From Fistulifera solaris (Eukaryota > Bacillariophyta > Bacillariophyceae > Naviculales > Stauroneidaceae): DNA of 64,000 bases. The notes beneath the pieces were generated by a model, which saw nothing but the letters and a program-made list of their open reading frames with translations, ran no database searches and was not told where the DNA came from. Below are positions 20,791 to 34,881 of this stretch, in pieces. Where the stretch lies: NCBI GenBank assembly GCA_030295235.1, contig AP026135.1:854001-918000 (forward strand). The letters run 5' to 3'. Numbering within the stretch: position 1 is the stretch's first letter; every line of letters starts with the position of its first letter. The position numbers and the translations under genes were made by a program.

Positions 20791-22521
20791 ATGAAGCGTT
20801 CTTGTCTTCTGATCAGCTGCTGGACTATCATTTCCTGTAGAGGCTTTTCGCCGCGCACGTTTTCCTCTTCATTGTCGTCGTCAGTGCAAAGAAGTTTATC
20901 CTTTTCGTCATTTGAGCTTGCCGAAACTTCTTTAAAGTCACTACCACCACTGGCTCAATGTAATACAACCATACAATTACCGTCCTATCCGGATCTCATG
21001 ACACTTTCATCGGGCGAATGCTTTACAAGTGACCCTATTTCCGTGGCGACCGAAAATGGCACATCGTATGATTTTTGCATCAAATTCTATCCACGAGGCG
21101 GTGGACATCCATCGTCCCATTCGGTGCTTTCTACAAAACCAAAAGGTGGCTTTGGTATGTCGTATCGTGTCCTCCCGATGTTTGGGCCACCACCCGACGA
21201 GAAAGTAGGAGTTTACTTGCAATTTTTGCCACGCAGCAAATCGGATACCGTCGATGCTACCTTTGCTCTTCGAATGAAAGGTCAGCCACGCAAAGGGCCG
21301 AAATTTGATGTCGAATGGCGGGCGGGGATGCGCTTTGTTCCTTTAGAGGAAACATAATTAGCCGAAGGAAGGGCGAATGACTTCGGTGCTCATTTGATGC
21401 AAACGCATTTGTTGGCGGATTTTGTAGGCTACGATGACTCAAACAACAAACCTACGCCCGTTTATCTATCTCTGGAAATCGCCATTCACGGTAAACCTTT
21501 GCCGGTTAATGAAAATGGAGGGACGGCGGATTCCCGTCGAGAACAACCCACGACGTCACTTTGGGGACGAGCTTGGCGAGATCTTCGTGAATCGTCCGAC
21601 TCGTCGGTCGCGTATCATGATTTCGAACAAGTGCGTGTCGGTCGTATTGTGGTACCGATTCTACGGAATTTAGCGGAACGACCGGCCATGTTTCGTCAGG
21701 GGACCTATCCCGGTGTCGAGTATCGAATATTGCGAATCATAGACCCAGAGACAGGAGCCGATCTGTTCTACAGTCGTCCCGGAGTCGATTACGAACTCAA
21801 GCCAATCTACCCTCTCGTACAACAACTGGAGCGGTTGTGGCCTGTTCGAGTGAATGAAAAAGATATACCGAGACTCTACACACCAGCCATGTACAACGGC
21901 CTATCGGCCATTGGATCGTTGTTCACAGCTGTTATGGGCCTGCTTGCTGCATTTCTCGTTTCTCAAGCGATTTCCATTTTTGTGATTCCAAGTCGCTCTA
22001 TGGAGCCGACACTGCAAGTAGGAGATGTGTTGCTTGTGGACAAGCTGACACCAAGATTGACTAATAAATTGAATCTGAACAAATACAGTGAATGGGTTGG
22101 ATACATCGTTCTATTTCGTCCTACGGAAAGCTTACAGGATATTGTGTTACAATCGGGTGGAAGAAAATTGACGGACCGCGAGTTATTTGTCAAACGAGTG
22201 GCCGCAGGACCCGGTTCAACATTGAAAATTACGGATGCGTCGGGAGCCGTGGAAATCGACGGACGAAAGCCATTGGAACGAAGGGACTTTTGCGGAGAAG
22301 AACCTACTCGATTAATTGAGAAATTTCTTCGTCAGGGTGACGAATTTCAAGTCGGTCCCAAGCAAGTCGCGGTTTTGGGAGATTGCAGCTCGGTGAGTAT
22401 TGATTCGCGCGTTTGGGGTCCTTTACCGACCGACAACATTGTAGGTCGACCTCTTTTGAGAGTCTGGCCACTCTCTCGAGTTGGTCAGGTTCACTCGCTG
22501 GTAACAGATTGGAGTGAATGA
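20791..22521 (+). CDS. Plastid type I signal peptidase with N-terminal extension, in-frame TAA
   Basis: The leader MKRSCLLISCWTIISCRGFSP has a signal peptide with Phe after the cut site, followed by a Ser-rich transit stretch, so import into the plastid is likely. The C-terminal part is a serine/lysine type I signal peptidase: IPSRSMEPTLQVGDVLLVDK (Ser nucleophile), KRVAAGPGSTLKI (Lys base) and GDCSSVSIDSRVWGPL. A TM segment (AVMGLLAAFLVSQAISIFVI) precedes the active site. Such enzymes remove thylakoid lumen targeting signals. About 370 residues precede the TM, an extension I do not recognise. One TAA (21355-21357) interrupts the frame, and the protein continues in the same frame with EGRANDFGAHLMQTHLLADF. 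An 81-bp GTCAGC...AATTAG intron (21282-21362) would remove it in frame. Confidence 0.8.
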
Positions 22522-22687
22522 AACATGCTATAATCCCATTTTACATAAAAGACTTTATTTTTTTGGCATATTGATTTGTTTCCTTGGAAAAGTGCTTTCC
22601 AAGCTAGGAACCATTTTTCAAATTTATCAGTGTACATAGCTGTTTGCAAAATTGTTTTGTAGGTCCGTTTTGTTGTGTTTTTTTTTA

Positions 22688-24133
22688 TTATTCACCATCT
22701 TCATCATCATCATCATCATTATCGTCGTCCTCCAAGGCACTGCGATCCAACCACAACCGTTCATCATCATTCAAAGCATTCTCACACAATGGAACTTGCG
22801 TTTCATCCGGAATCGTCCGATGCAACCACTTTCGGAATTCCACAAAGGTCTGATCGACACGTCCCCGTTTGGTCGACAACCAATCAAAATGAGGATCCGA
22901 CGGTTTCTTCAATTGTTGTCCTTCCTCTCCGCCATTCCAATGCATCCGCGCCGTGGAATCCAAATGCGGATAATGCAACAAGAACGTATTGAGTTGCCAA
23001 AACGTGTACCCCATTCTCCGCAATTGCATCATCCACGTCATTTTGTTTTTCCCGTACCCCGAAAAGACTTCTTGAAAGGGTGGCAAATCTTGACAATACC
23101 GAAAGATTAAATAGGGTTCAAAGCGATTCGATAAGACACACTCGAGTGGCAACAAGGTATCGGAGGCCTGGGTCAACCAATCGCGGTACCGCGTACTCCC
23201 GTGTCCACCGGGATTGGTCGGATCAAACGGATCTGCTTTCCCTTGCATCAACATGTGCATTAATTCTTCGCGTGTTTGCGCCATGAGAGGTATGTTGCGT
23301 TCTTGACAATCCCGCCATTCTTCACATTGTCGAAACATTTGAAAAGCCGGCATAAGTAGTGCTGTTTTAGTACTGGACAAGAGAAAGGCACGATGTCGTT
23401 GCAACGAGTCGTACAAATCGGTGGCTGTCCAAAAATCAATGTCCACGTACACGACATGGGTGGTTTGGACGGCCCGCAAGGCTGTATTCCGCAACACATT
23501 GACGGGATATTCTTCTTCCGAGTATCCCGAAACCAATTGTAAAGTTAAGCGTGATGAATTGGCACAATGGATTTGGTCTTGAATTTGCAAAAGAGGCAAT
23601 TGAGTATAGATGGCAATGGAAATGGGTCCCGGCCATCGTTGACAATGATATTGTAACATCCACAATCGATCTTCGGAAGTTTGTGTGACGAGTGTAAAGT
23701 CGACTTGTTCTTTGTGTATAAGTGGTATACAGGCAGGAGCGTGTTTGGAATGCCATTGGAATGTGGGAGGAGAAGTGTTGCTTATTGTTGTTGTTGTTGT
23801 TGTGGTGGTGGTAGGCCAGTAACGAACGGCGCAATAGGAAATAGCAAACGAAGCCAAGAATATTCCACACGTCAACGAAAGAATCATCACCACTATTTTC
23901 TTCCGCCTTCGTTTGTAATGAATAGTATTCTTGGGAGATGTTTTCGCCGCATGTAAGGGAGTCTGTCGTCGTCGTCGTGGTCGTGGTCGACCGACGAGAC
24001 TTTCGGGAGTGTCGGCAGCATCGTCCGAACCCGATGGCAGTGTTTTGAGTTTTCGGGGACTGCTTTCTTCTTGTAAACTCAATATAATTTCATCGACAGA
24101 TCGGGATCGTGGAACAACATTGCGGCGATTCAT
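22688..24133 (-). CDS. Type II membrane glycosyltransferase, GT49 (LARGE/B4GAT1-like)
   Basis: Golgi glycosyltransferases of this family add glucuronic acid or similar sugars. A basic cytosolic tail (RPRPRRRRQ, YKRRRKK) precedes one TM at residues 80-103, a Thr-rich stem and the catalytic domain. GT49 signatures are YPVNVLRNTALRAVQTTHVV, the metal-binding YVDIDF near residue 230, and the C-terminal block FEPYLIFRYCQDLPPFQEVF with SGYGKNKMTWMMQLRRMGY. The tail is a long Asp/Glu run. The frame is complete and without introns. The gene is convergent with the signal peptidase gene. The acceptor substrate in diatoms is unknown; cell-wall or secreted glycoproteins are plausible. Confidence 0.88.
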   Translation of the reverse strand: MNRRNVVPRSRSVDEIILSLQEESSPRKLKTLPSGSDDAADTPESLVGRPRPRRRRQTPLHAAKTSPKNTIHYKRRRKKIVVMILSLTCGIFLASFAISYCAVRYWPTTTTTTTTTISNTSPPTFQWHSKHAPACIPLIHKEQVDFTLVTQTSEDRLWMLQYHCQRWPGPISIAIYTQLPLLQIQDQIHCANSSRLTLQLVSGYSEEEYPVNVLRNTALRAVQTTHVVYVDIDFWTATDLYDSLQRHRAFLLSSTKTALLMPAFQMFRQCEEWRDCQERNIPLMAQTREELMHMLMQGKADPFDPTNPGGHGSTRYRDWLTQASDTLLPLECVLSNRFEPYLIFRYCQDLPPFQEVFSGYGKNKMTWMMQLRRMGYTFWQLNTFLLHYPHLDSTARMHWNGGEEGQQLKKPSDPHFDWLSTKRGRVDQTFVEFRKWLHRTIPDETQVPLCENALNDDERLWLDRSALEDDDNDDDDDEDGE

Positions 24134-24180
24134 GACTGTGTTTGGTTGTTTGGTGAATAGTCTTTGTTGTAGATAGAAGA

Positions 24181-24235
24181 GGAAGGAAGGAAGGAAGGAA
24201 GGAAGGAAGGAAGGAAGGAAGGAAGGAAGGAAGGA
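24181..24235. repeat. (GGAA)n microsatellite
   Basis: About 13 uninterrupted copies of GGAA, starting some 50 bp upstream of the GT49 start codon. Length variation could affect that promoter. Confidence 0.9.
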
Positions 24236-24417
24236 ATAAAAAGCGTAAACACATAGCCACTAAAACAAAAAAGCGTTTGGTTTGGTTTGTTTTTGTCGTT
24301 CGTGGTTGTATGTCGCGAAACACTGGGAAGGTGGGAAGTATGGTTCTGACTTTTGACGACGACTCCTCACCTTTCCGTGTACCCTCAATTATTTGTAGTT
24401 TGTAGTCAGACATTACT

Positions 24418-25200
24418 TTTTTTTTTTTTTTTTTTTTTTTCAGAGGACATAATTTTTCACATATATATTTTATTCCTAATTTTTTAATCGTCAGAATCTA
24501 ATCTTGACATTCGACTGAATTTTCCACTTTTCATTCACATATATTTCAGTCTGACACTTCTCTGAGTAAACTTTGGTTCTAACTCCCTAGCCTTAGTGCG
24601 CTAGTAGAGGGCCAGTCCCGAGCCCGTTTCCCAATGAGGGGGATTCCGTTTTGGCATTCCTTCTCTTGGATTTCGCGAGAAGCATACTAACTGACCTGAC
24701 CAGGGAAAGACTCATGCGCGCCCGGATGAAGCCACAGATCTCGGAGTATGGCTTGTTCCACTTCCGCTGAAGTTTTCTTGCAAGCTGTCTCGATGCTGAA
24801 ATAGCCTGTTGTCCCATCATTCCGTCAATGGAAAAGACCAGGGGAGTGAAGTCTCGTCTGCGTTCGTGGCAAGGGGGTCCGTACATGCTACGCTTTTCAC
24901 GCTCTTGAGAAGCCAGAACCTTAATCGGGTCACGGTTTCTGTATGACGGTGCGTCGGTATCAGTAACTCGGACATCGAAAATGGTCGTTCGTCTCTCATT
25001 CCAAAAAGCCATAGGCCGAAACATCTCCCTCGAAGCTCTTGAACCTGTGTACTGTTGTTGCTGTTGCCAAATGTGTGAATGGTAGGCTCATCAGCGAACA
25101 GATTTGGGTCCAAAGGCTTGCGTGCAAAGAGACATGAATTCCGCTTTCAGATCGTCGTGTCTCTGGATCAACGGTCGGCATTTTTGTCTCATGACTACTC
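24418..25200 (-). mobile_element. 5'-truncated LINE (non-LTR retrotransposon) remnant
   Basis: The minus-strand frame 25024-24593 encodes the C-terminal end of a reverse-transcriptase polyprotein seen in algal LINEs: ERRTTIFDVRVTDTDAPSYR, CHERRRDFTPLVFSIDGMMG, then KPYSEICGFIRARMSLSLVR. Upstream pieces (FADEPTIHTFGNS and others) continue in other frames up to about 25200, so the copy is broken and 5'-truncated. About 150 bp after the stop, a run of more than 20 T on the plus strand (24418-24440) is the poly(A) tail in the element's orientation. I found no clear target-site duplication. The family name is not determined. Confidence 0.8.
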
Positions 25201-25736
25201 ATGACGACTCACGACTTGAAGCGACAGCTGCGGTCTGTCCTTAAGTCCGGATAAACGGATGCGAACAAACAAAGACGCGTCAAAACAAGTCAAATAAAAT
25301 AATAATGACCGTCGCAACCATTGTACTATAGCCGATTGTACTGTAGCCGATGTGACCTGAATCTTCCGATGCTACATTTTGTACGCAGTACTTGTACGCA
25401 GCAAGACGACCTCTCTTGGATCGGAGTGTCGGGGCTGACGTTGTATGGTATCAAATGTACCAGCGAGCATGCGCCCGTGGATTGGGGGACTTCGCAATCC
25501 TCTCTCAATCCCTCCCTGGTTCCACCGCGATGCGACGGGCCAGCAACGAAAAACTACACAACATTTGCCATCGTCGTGGCTGGATGGATGAAACGAAACA
25601 TTCCATACTTGTACCAGTTACATACAGAGTCATAAGATAGGCACGGCCTATTCCGTCTCTTCTTCTTCACAACAACATCAACAAACAAGTGATAATAATT
25701 CGATTACTACTACTACTATTACTACTAATACAAAGT
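25201..25736. other. Intergenic
   Basis: About 535 bp between the LINE and the next gene. ORFs on both strands lack motifs. A GCCGATTGTACTGTAGCCGAT-like short direct repeat lies near 25330. Confidence 0.4.
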
Positions 25737-29847
<4,111 letters not shown>

Positions 29848-29930
29848 AGCGAGAAACACAACGATGAGAGTTCTAGTAAATCAAAGATATTTCGTTAATT
29901 GAAACTTATAAATTCTCACTTATCCAAACG

Positions 29931-30815
29931 TCACTTAGCAAAATGCTTGCGCATACAATTAGAACTCGGCGAATGCTGAACGGCGCTCCGCAGCTCCAAG
30001 GGGCACTGGGAAGAGCCACGATAGGAAGCATCCTTTCTCCTTTTCTGGAACTTCAAGGTTCGCTTACGAAGCATTTCCCACTCTGTCGGGATTTCAATTC
30101 CGTCTTGGTACTCAGCTTGTTGAATGATTGTTTTCAATACGCGAATGATAAGATCCGATTCGAAGAGCGCAATGTCATCATCGCCGTCGCCGAACTTCGT
30201 TTTGACATAGAAGCAGAAGCACGGATTCATTTTAATCGCCATGTCGATGAATTCAAGAATTTCCATGTCTTCCAACTCACGATAACCGGCTTTCCCGTTG
30301 TACGATACCCGAAACCAGACCGTATCTCCCGACAGGTGCTCTCGATCGTAGACCTCAATGGTCCAAGAATACTTGCGATAATCTGCGATGGCAATCGGAT
30401 AGTCTTTGAGATCCCACACTTCTTCCTCCCATTCTTCTCCTGTCACCACAGACACGTCGGATGAGACGGTGCTGGAGTCGTCATGAGACAGAATCAACTC
30501 GAAAGACGGCGTTTCCTCGGGTTGATGGGGAACAATGGGGATCAAACGACGCATCGGGTGCATATGCTCTTTCAAGTCGGCATCATCACTGGTTGCCTTT
30601 GGCTTGTCTTCACTGTCGGAAGAAGTATTCAGCATTATCTGTTCGGCCATGTCCTTCCGAACGAGAGCTTTGGCTTGCTCCTGCAACAAGAGGGCCTTGC
30701 GAGACGACCCGATCTTCTCCGTCATATCATCATGAAAGTTGAAGACTGGCATGAAGCGAACAAGCTTTGGTTTGGGAAGCAATCGGAGGTCGGATACCTG
30801 CATTTGAGTGCTCAT
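29931..30815 (-). CDS. Unrecognised protein
   Basis: An intact 294-residue frame. The N-terminus (VRFMPVFNFHDDMTEKIGSS) leads to a helical stretch and an acidic middle (DDSSTVSSDVSVVTGEEWEE). The C-terminal half looks folded: DYPIAIADYRKYSWTIEVYD, WFRVSYNGKAGYRELEDMEI and CFCFYVKTKFGDGDDDIALF. It ends in a basic tail. I do not recognise the family. It is convergent with the polyQ gene (84 bp apart) and divergent from the oxygenase-like gene. Confidence 0.65.
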   Translation of the reverse strand: MSTQMQVSDLRLLPKPKLVRFMPVFNFHDDMTEKIGSSRKALLLQEQAKALVRKDMAEQIMLNTSSDSEDKPKATSDDADLKEHMHPMRRLIPIVPHQPEETPSFELILSHDDSSTVSSDVSVVTGEEWEEEVWDLKDYPIAIADYRKYSWTIEVYDREHLSGDTVWFRVSYNGKAGYRELEDMEILEFIDMAIKMNPCFCFYVKTKFGDGDDDIALFESDLIIRVLKTIIQQAEYQDGIEIPTEWEMLRKRTLKFQKRRKDASYRGSSQCPLELRSAVQHSPSSNCMRKHFAK

Positions 30816-31283
30816 GGTGATGTCTTGATGGGTCTGCTTTGACTAACTAGCTTTTATGTCGAGTGAGTATACTCGATTGATTTTTGTGAGACAAACTCAT
30901 CGCACTCCCTTCCGAACACACGACCCAACAAATTGTAAACTGGATCCGTTTTCAATATAAAAACCGCATCGTTCGTTACTTTTTGAAAGACCCGTTTGCG
31001 ATTTGCTTCTTCGTTGCAACAAAACTTGGAAACGGAAACTGCGAGCGGTTTTCTTCGTTTCAAAATTGAGTCTTGCTTCGAAAGCAACATCCGGGTACTC
31101 ACTGTGTCGATCAATTTCCTTACGAGAGTTACGTGAAAGCTACGTTCCAGGTAGACTTTAGAGCGCGTGATGACCATGAAAATAATACTACGTAATGATT
31201 ATTTCAAGTCCTATCGCAAAACATGGCCGATGGCATCACGCCCTATTTCGTTGTCATGAGCTTCAGAGAGCTAGTAGAAAATC
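30816..31283. other. Divergent intergenic region
   Basis: About 470 bp between divergent genes. A 107-codon minus-strand ORF crosses it without recognisable motifs. A short frame from 31223 (MADGITPYFVVMSFRELVEN) might be the true N-terminus of the next gene. Confidence 0.4.
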
Positions 31284-32567
31284 ATGCCAAGTCATACTCC
31301 TTTGAGACGAAACGTGGAAGGATGCGATTGGGAGGCCACAAATTGTCAATTTGTGCTGTGGGACGATGGACACATTCCCGTCCATGTACGTCGACACGAG
31401 GACTTCCAACCAACCCTTCTTGTGCGTGACCCTACTTATCATCAACAGCATCAAAGCGAAGTTTATACAATTGATGACTCGGTTCATGAATCATTGGTCG
31501 ACGCAATCTACGAATACACAGTACAACAATCAACTCCTTGGGGTGCATACGTTCGGATCCACCAAATTCAAGAAGAATGGAACCGACACGGAGTGTCTTA
31601 CGCTCTTCCCGCATCGTCTTCGGTTTTAAATAGTAAGGAAAGACCTTTGAAAGAAGAAGACATTGTCGTCAAGGTAGCTGCTGCTTATTTTCATCGCGTC
31701 TTACAAGTCTTTCAAGACGAGAAAGACCATTCTGCTTCCAATGTCATGAAAGATGCTCATGGAATAGCGATATGGGGTCTAGCAGCGAAAGAGGGATCTC
31801 AGGTCACGTATCATTTAGATTATGCGGAGCAACTTCGGTATCAATTCAATGTCATAGTTCCACCGATTTACGCCGGAACTCTTCAATGCAGTAAGATGGC
31901 CAACATGGTTGGAGGTTGCTACTGTGTTCACACGGCGGGCCTCCAACATTACGAGAAATACGGCTTCAAGGGCAAGAAATGTGGAAATGGGAACGTTACA
32001 GAAATGCTGAAAGACGAGTATTCGGAAGGTCGATGGTTGACGATTCCGTACCGCTACAATCGAATGATCGTACAAAGGGGACATTTGCCACACCTGAGCA
32101 CTCCCATTGAATCGCTACCGCTTGGACAGCAGCGTGTCATTGTGGGCTTTAACGTGTTCCGACACGACGTGGGACCCTTTGTCGAACGAGCACCGGAACA
32201 TTCTTCGGCATTTCGTCGTAGAATAGCGTTACAAGGTATTTTGGAACGAAACATTGCTGGTCAAGCATTGTCGCTGGATTCGGTCCGCAGTAATCCCGCG
32301 CTGGCTAAACTCTTGGTGCAAGCGAAACGCCTCAAGATCAAGAATGAGCTACTGCTTCAACAAAAGATATTAGACGAGCGTGTCGATTTCATTCTGAAAA
32401 AGAGAGCCCACAATGTGTGGGTGATCTCATCAAAGGTCTTGCACGGCAAGACGGAGAATGGCCGAATGCTGACGATGTCCACGTTCACATCCATCGTCGA
32501 TGTAAAGAAGGACGATGGATGTCAATTTTACAAAGCGAAAATGAACCCATGCAGCAAAAACTCATGA
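31284..32567 (+). CDS. 2-oxoglutarate/Fe(II) oxygenase-like protein
   Basis: The central part has the layout of a 2OG-Fe(II) oxygenase: TYHLDYAE gives HxD (residues 177-179), a downstream His lies in QRGHLPHLS (267 or 270), and an Arg follows in QQRVIVGFNVF (284). The VIVPPIYAGTLQ strand and a Cys-rich loop sit between. This family hydroxylates or demethylates protein, lipid or small-molecule substrates; which one is unknown. Both ends are uncertain. A frame starting at 31223 overlaps the N-terminus. Near 32415 a different frame (GDLIKGLARQDGEWPNADDV, ending at 32617) looks more protein-like than the annotated tail, so there may be a small indel at the TGTGTGGG stretch. Confidence 0.55.
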   Translation: MPSHTPLRRNVEGCDWEATNCQFVLWDDGHIPVHVRRHEDFQPTLLVRDPTYHQQHQSEVYTIDDSVHESLVDAIYEYTVQQSTPWGAYVRIHQIQEEWNRHGVSYALPASSSVLNSKERPLKEEDIVVKVAAAYFHRVLQVFQDEKDHSASNVMKDAHGIAIWGLAAKEGSQVTYHLDYAEQLRYQFNVIVPPIYAGTLQCSKMANMVGGCYCVHTAGLQHYEKYGFKGKKCGNGNVTEMLKDEYSEGRWLTIPYRYNRMIVQRGHLPHLSTPIESLPLGQQRVIVGFNVFRHDVGPFVERAPEHSSAFRRRIALQGILERNIAGQALSLDSVRSNPALAKLLVQAKRLKIKNELLLQQKILDERVDFILKKRAHNVWVISSKVLHGKTENGRMLTMSTFTSIVDVKKDDGCQFYKAKMNPCSKNS

Positions 32568-32779
32568 CAACTATGGCATGGATATCCTTATCTGAGCCGA
32601 ATAATGAAAGTTTATAAACATGACAGGTAAAACTTTTACTTAGCTCCGGACTCTTGGACTCCATCTTTACATTTCTTTGAAACAAATTACAATTTTTGGC
32701 AACAAGCCCATACGTCAGAAAAATGATCCAAAGTAACTCCGGCCGGATAAAACAGTATCCGTTTCTCCATCTTCGTTCT

Positions 32780-33340
32780 TTATTTCGGCTGACAAACTAT
32801 TCCTTCGTCGTTCCACAATCGCATGATCGTTCGTCGGATCCCATTTTGAACTTTCCGGCTTGCAAAAGGTGGTCGTTTCTTTTGAAAATACAAGACGGGC
32901 CGCGTACATGTTTGCGGATCACAATCTTTCGTTTGCGTGGCTCCGCAGTACTCACAATCTTTGGGCGTCATGTAAACACCAGGTATCGCCGGAGGGTCCT
33001 CCTCCGCCGTACACTGTTCTTGAAAAAACGACAGAAAGTCCAGCGGCCTTCGACAATGCTGCAAAAAAAGAGAGAAAGAGAGAGAGAGTTATGAAAGGGT
33101 AAGAGTTGTCCTTTCGACTTTTCAAAAGTACACAGCAACTACGAAACGTACGGTTAACATTTCCAATTGCTGTTCGAGTCCTACCGTGTTGCAAGCCGGA
33201 AGACACGACGCTTCTTGGTCCCTGGGCATGAAACCCTGACAAGTACTGTCCATGAATCTCATAATAAAATCATCCCCGTCCAAGTCGAAAAAATCGTCGC
33301 GTTTGGAATCATCGTACGTGTCGAAGGAAGTGTTCGGCAT
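32780..33340 (-). CDS. Small cysteine-rich protein, two exons
   Basis: Exon 1 (33340-33185) and exon 2 (33058-32780) are joined by a 126-bp intron (GTAGGA donor; a long CT-rich tract, then TTTTTTTGCAG). The total is 435 nt, giving 144 residues. Exon 1 is acidic (DDFFDLDGDDFIMRFMDS) with two Cys. Exon 2 contains CRRPLDFLSFFQEQC and a cluster CEYCGATQTKDCDPQTC that could bind zinc. No signal peptide or TM segment is seen. I do not recognise the family. The exact phase-0 join and the textbook acceptor make the gene model credible. Confidence 0.65.
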
Positions 33341-34086
33341 ATTTTGTTTTTATATACAATTGGTTCCATAAAATGCAACTACCGAAATTTATCATGGATT
33401 GTATGTGCAAACGAATGAGCAGATAATTTGGATTGTCGTGTTGTATTCTCGTAAGTAACGGGAGACAGCAATATTGTTATCTCGTCAGAAGGATCAAAGC
33501 ATAGGAGGCAGCCGGGGCGGTGGGAGCTGGGAGCATGAAAAGGGACTTACCTGGTAGCGTCGTTGACGTTGATGATCATCATGCGGATGAATTTATTTTG
33601 CGACTACCAGGTACCTGGTACCAGGTACAATTGACGACTATGAAAACAAGTGGAGATGCAGACGCTCGAATTATCGCCGCAATGTGTCTTTTTCCTAGTC
33701 TGAAACCTCTTCTATACCTGTTCGGATACCGAAACGACTTCGAATTGGGGCAATCAGTCCCGGTAATCGTCGATCTTTTAGTCACGATCCTGAACGAGGA
33801 AAGAGTCTGTCCGTCTGTATACCTACGACTTTGATTCATTCTCTGTACGACATTTAGTACCGTTTTCATTTTTGCTACATTACAACGTATTTAACAAATT
33901 CTCAACACGAAAATATTTAACTACTTGTACTAATCCGTCGAATTCTGCAAGGGGATTGACCAATGGCACCAGTTAAGGTAAAATTTCGAATTTTGCCTTT
34001 TCTCGTCGAACAACTAGCATTTATTATTTCTTCTAACTGACAAACATGAAGAGCCATTACAACAATGTTTAACGCTTCATAAAGCA
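33341..34086. other. Intergenic with palindromes
   Basis: About 745 bp between divergent genes. A 104-codon ORF here has no motif. The notable element is the TACCAGGTA palindrome cluster, listed separately. Confidence 0.45.
33548..33627. promoter_or_regulatory. Cluster of TACC(T/A)GGTA palindromic elements
   Basis: TACCTGGTA at 33548-33556, then two overlapping perfect 16-bp palindromes: TACCAGGTACCTGGTA (33605-33620) and TACCTGGTACCAGGTA (33612-33627). They could be sites for a dimeric regulator or form a cruciform. Confidence 0.4.
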
Positions 34087-34815
34087 ATGAGCACATCATC
34101 TGTTCACATACACAAGCGATCGACACGGGAACGAAGTTGGATCGAGCGAGCCATTATTCTTTTCTTTCATTTTCATCCTCATTTTGCCGACCAACAACTC
34201 AACGTCACGAGCGGAGTATTCGATATTAAAGCGAAAACAATCTACCACTGGTTTCATTACAAAGAAGTTATAAACAAATGGAAGGACATTGTACTCGGAT
34301 TGACGGTCCAGATGGTGTTAGAAGCTTTGCCCAAGCGAAAGGATCGAGAAATGTACGCAACCCGATTTACCGCAGCCGAGCTCGTGCAAAGTATACCCGC
34401 AGCCTGTTTGCCCTCCGCTCCGATTCTTTCGGACGCAAAAGATCCTGGCTCCCGTGGGAGCAACAAGCTCACATCAGAAACAACGAGCGTTAGCACAGGC
34501 CAGCAAAGACGAATATGTGTATCTGAAAAACAGCAAAAGCGTGTCCATACCACGAAACACCGAGTCACCAAATTCGCTGTCGAAGAACGTTGGTTGATCG
34601 AGCAGATCCTTAATGCCAAGGAACGACGCACTTTTTATACAATGAACGAGTTGCGGAACATGGTGCGTCATCAATTCACGCAGGGCAAGTTGTACGAATG
34701 TCACATCCGCGATCTGGAGAGTGGCGCGAAAGATTCGAAAGGATTAAATCAATGGCTCCGTCGGACTCTACAACAAGTGAATTATACGCCCAAGAAGCAA
34801 CCGAGCATTTTGTAG
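34087..34815 (+). CDS. Unrecognised basic protein, possibly DNA-binding
   Basis: An intact 242-residue frame. The first 80 residues include RSWIERAIILFFHFHPHFAD and KAKTIYHWFHYKEVINKWKD, which looks like a helix-turn-helix arrangement of the transposase/homeodomain-like kind. The middle is low in complexity. The C-terminal part (RWLIEQILNAKERRTFYTMN, LNQWLRRTLQQVNYTPKK) is helical and basic. No catalytic motif is seen. It may be a domesticated DNA-binding domain, but this is inference. Confidence 0.5.
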   Translation: MSTSSVHIHKRSTRERSWIERAIILFFHFHPHFADQQLNVTSGVFDIKAKTIYHWFHYKEVINKWKDIVLGLTVQMVLEALPKRKDREMYATRFTAAELVQSIPAACLPSAPILSDAKDPGSRGSNKLTSETTSVSTGQQRRICVSEKQQKRVHTTKHRVTKFAVEERWLIEQILNAKERRTFYTMNELRNMVRHQFTQGKLYECHIRDLESGAKDSKGLNQWLRRTLQQVNYTPKKQPSIL

Positions 34816-34881
34816 AGATCGCGTTTCATTGTAGCTATACCAATAGCTTAGAGAAAGTAAATGACTAGTGATTACTTTGCT

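Noticed and set aside
25321-25640. Plus-strand ORFs in the gap after the LINE
   Set aside because: No motif and competing frames on both strands.
30854-31177. 107-codon minus-strand ORF in the divergent region
   Set aside because: Lies where two promoters are expected and shows no family features.
33520-33834. 104-codon plus-strand ORF over the palindromes
   Set aside because: The palindromes explain its unusual composition; no protein motif.
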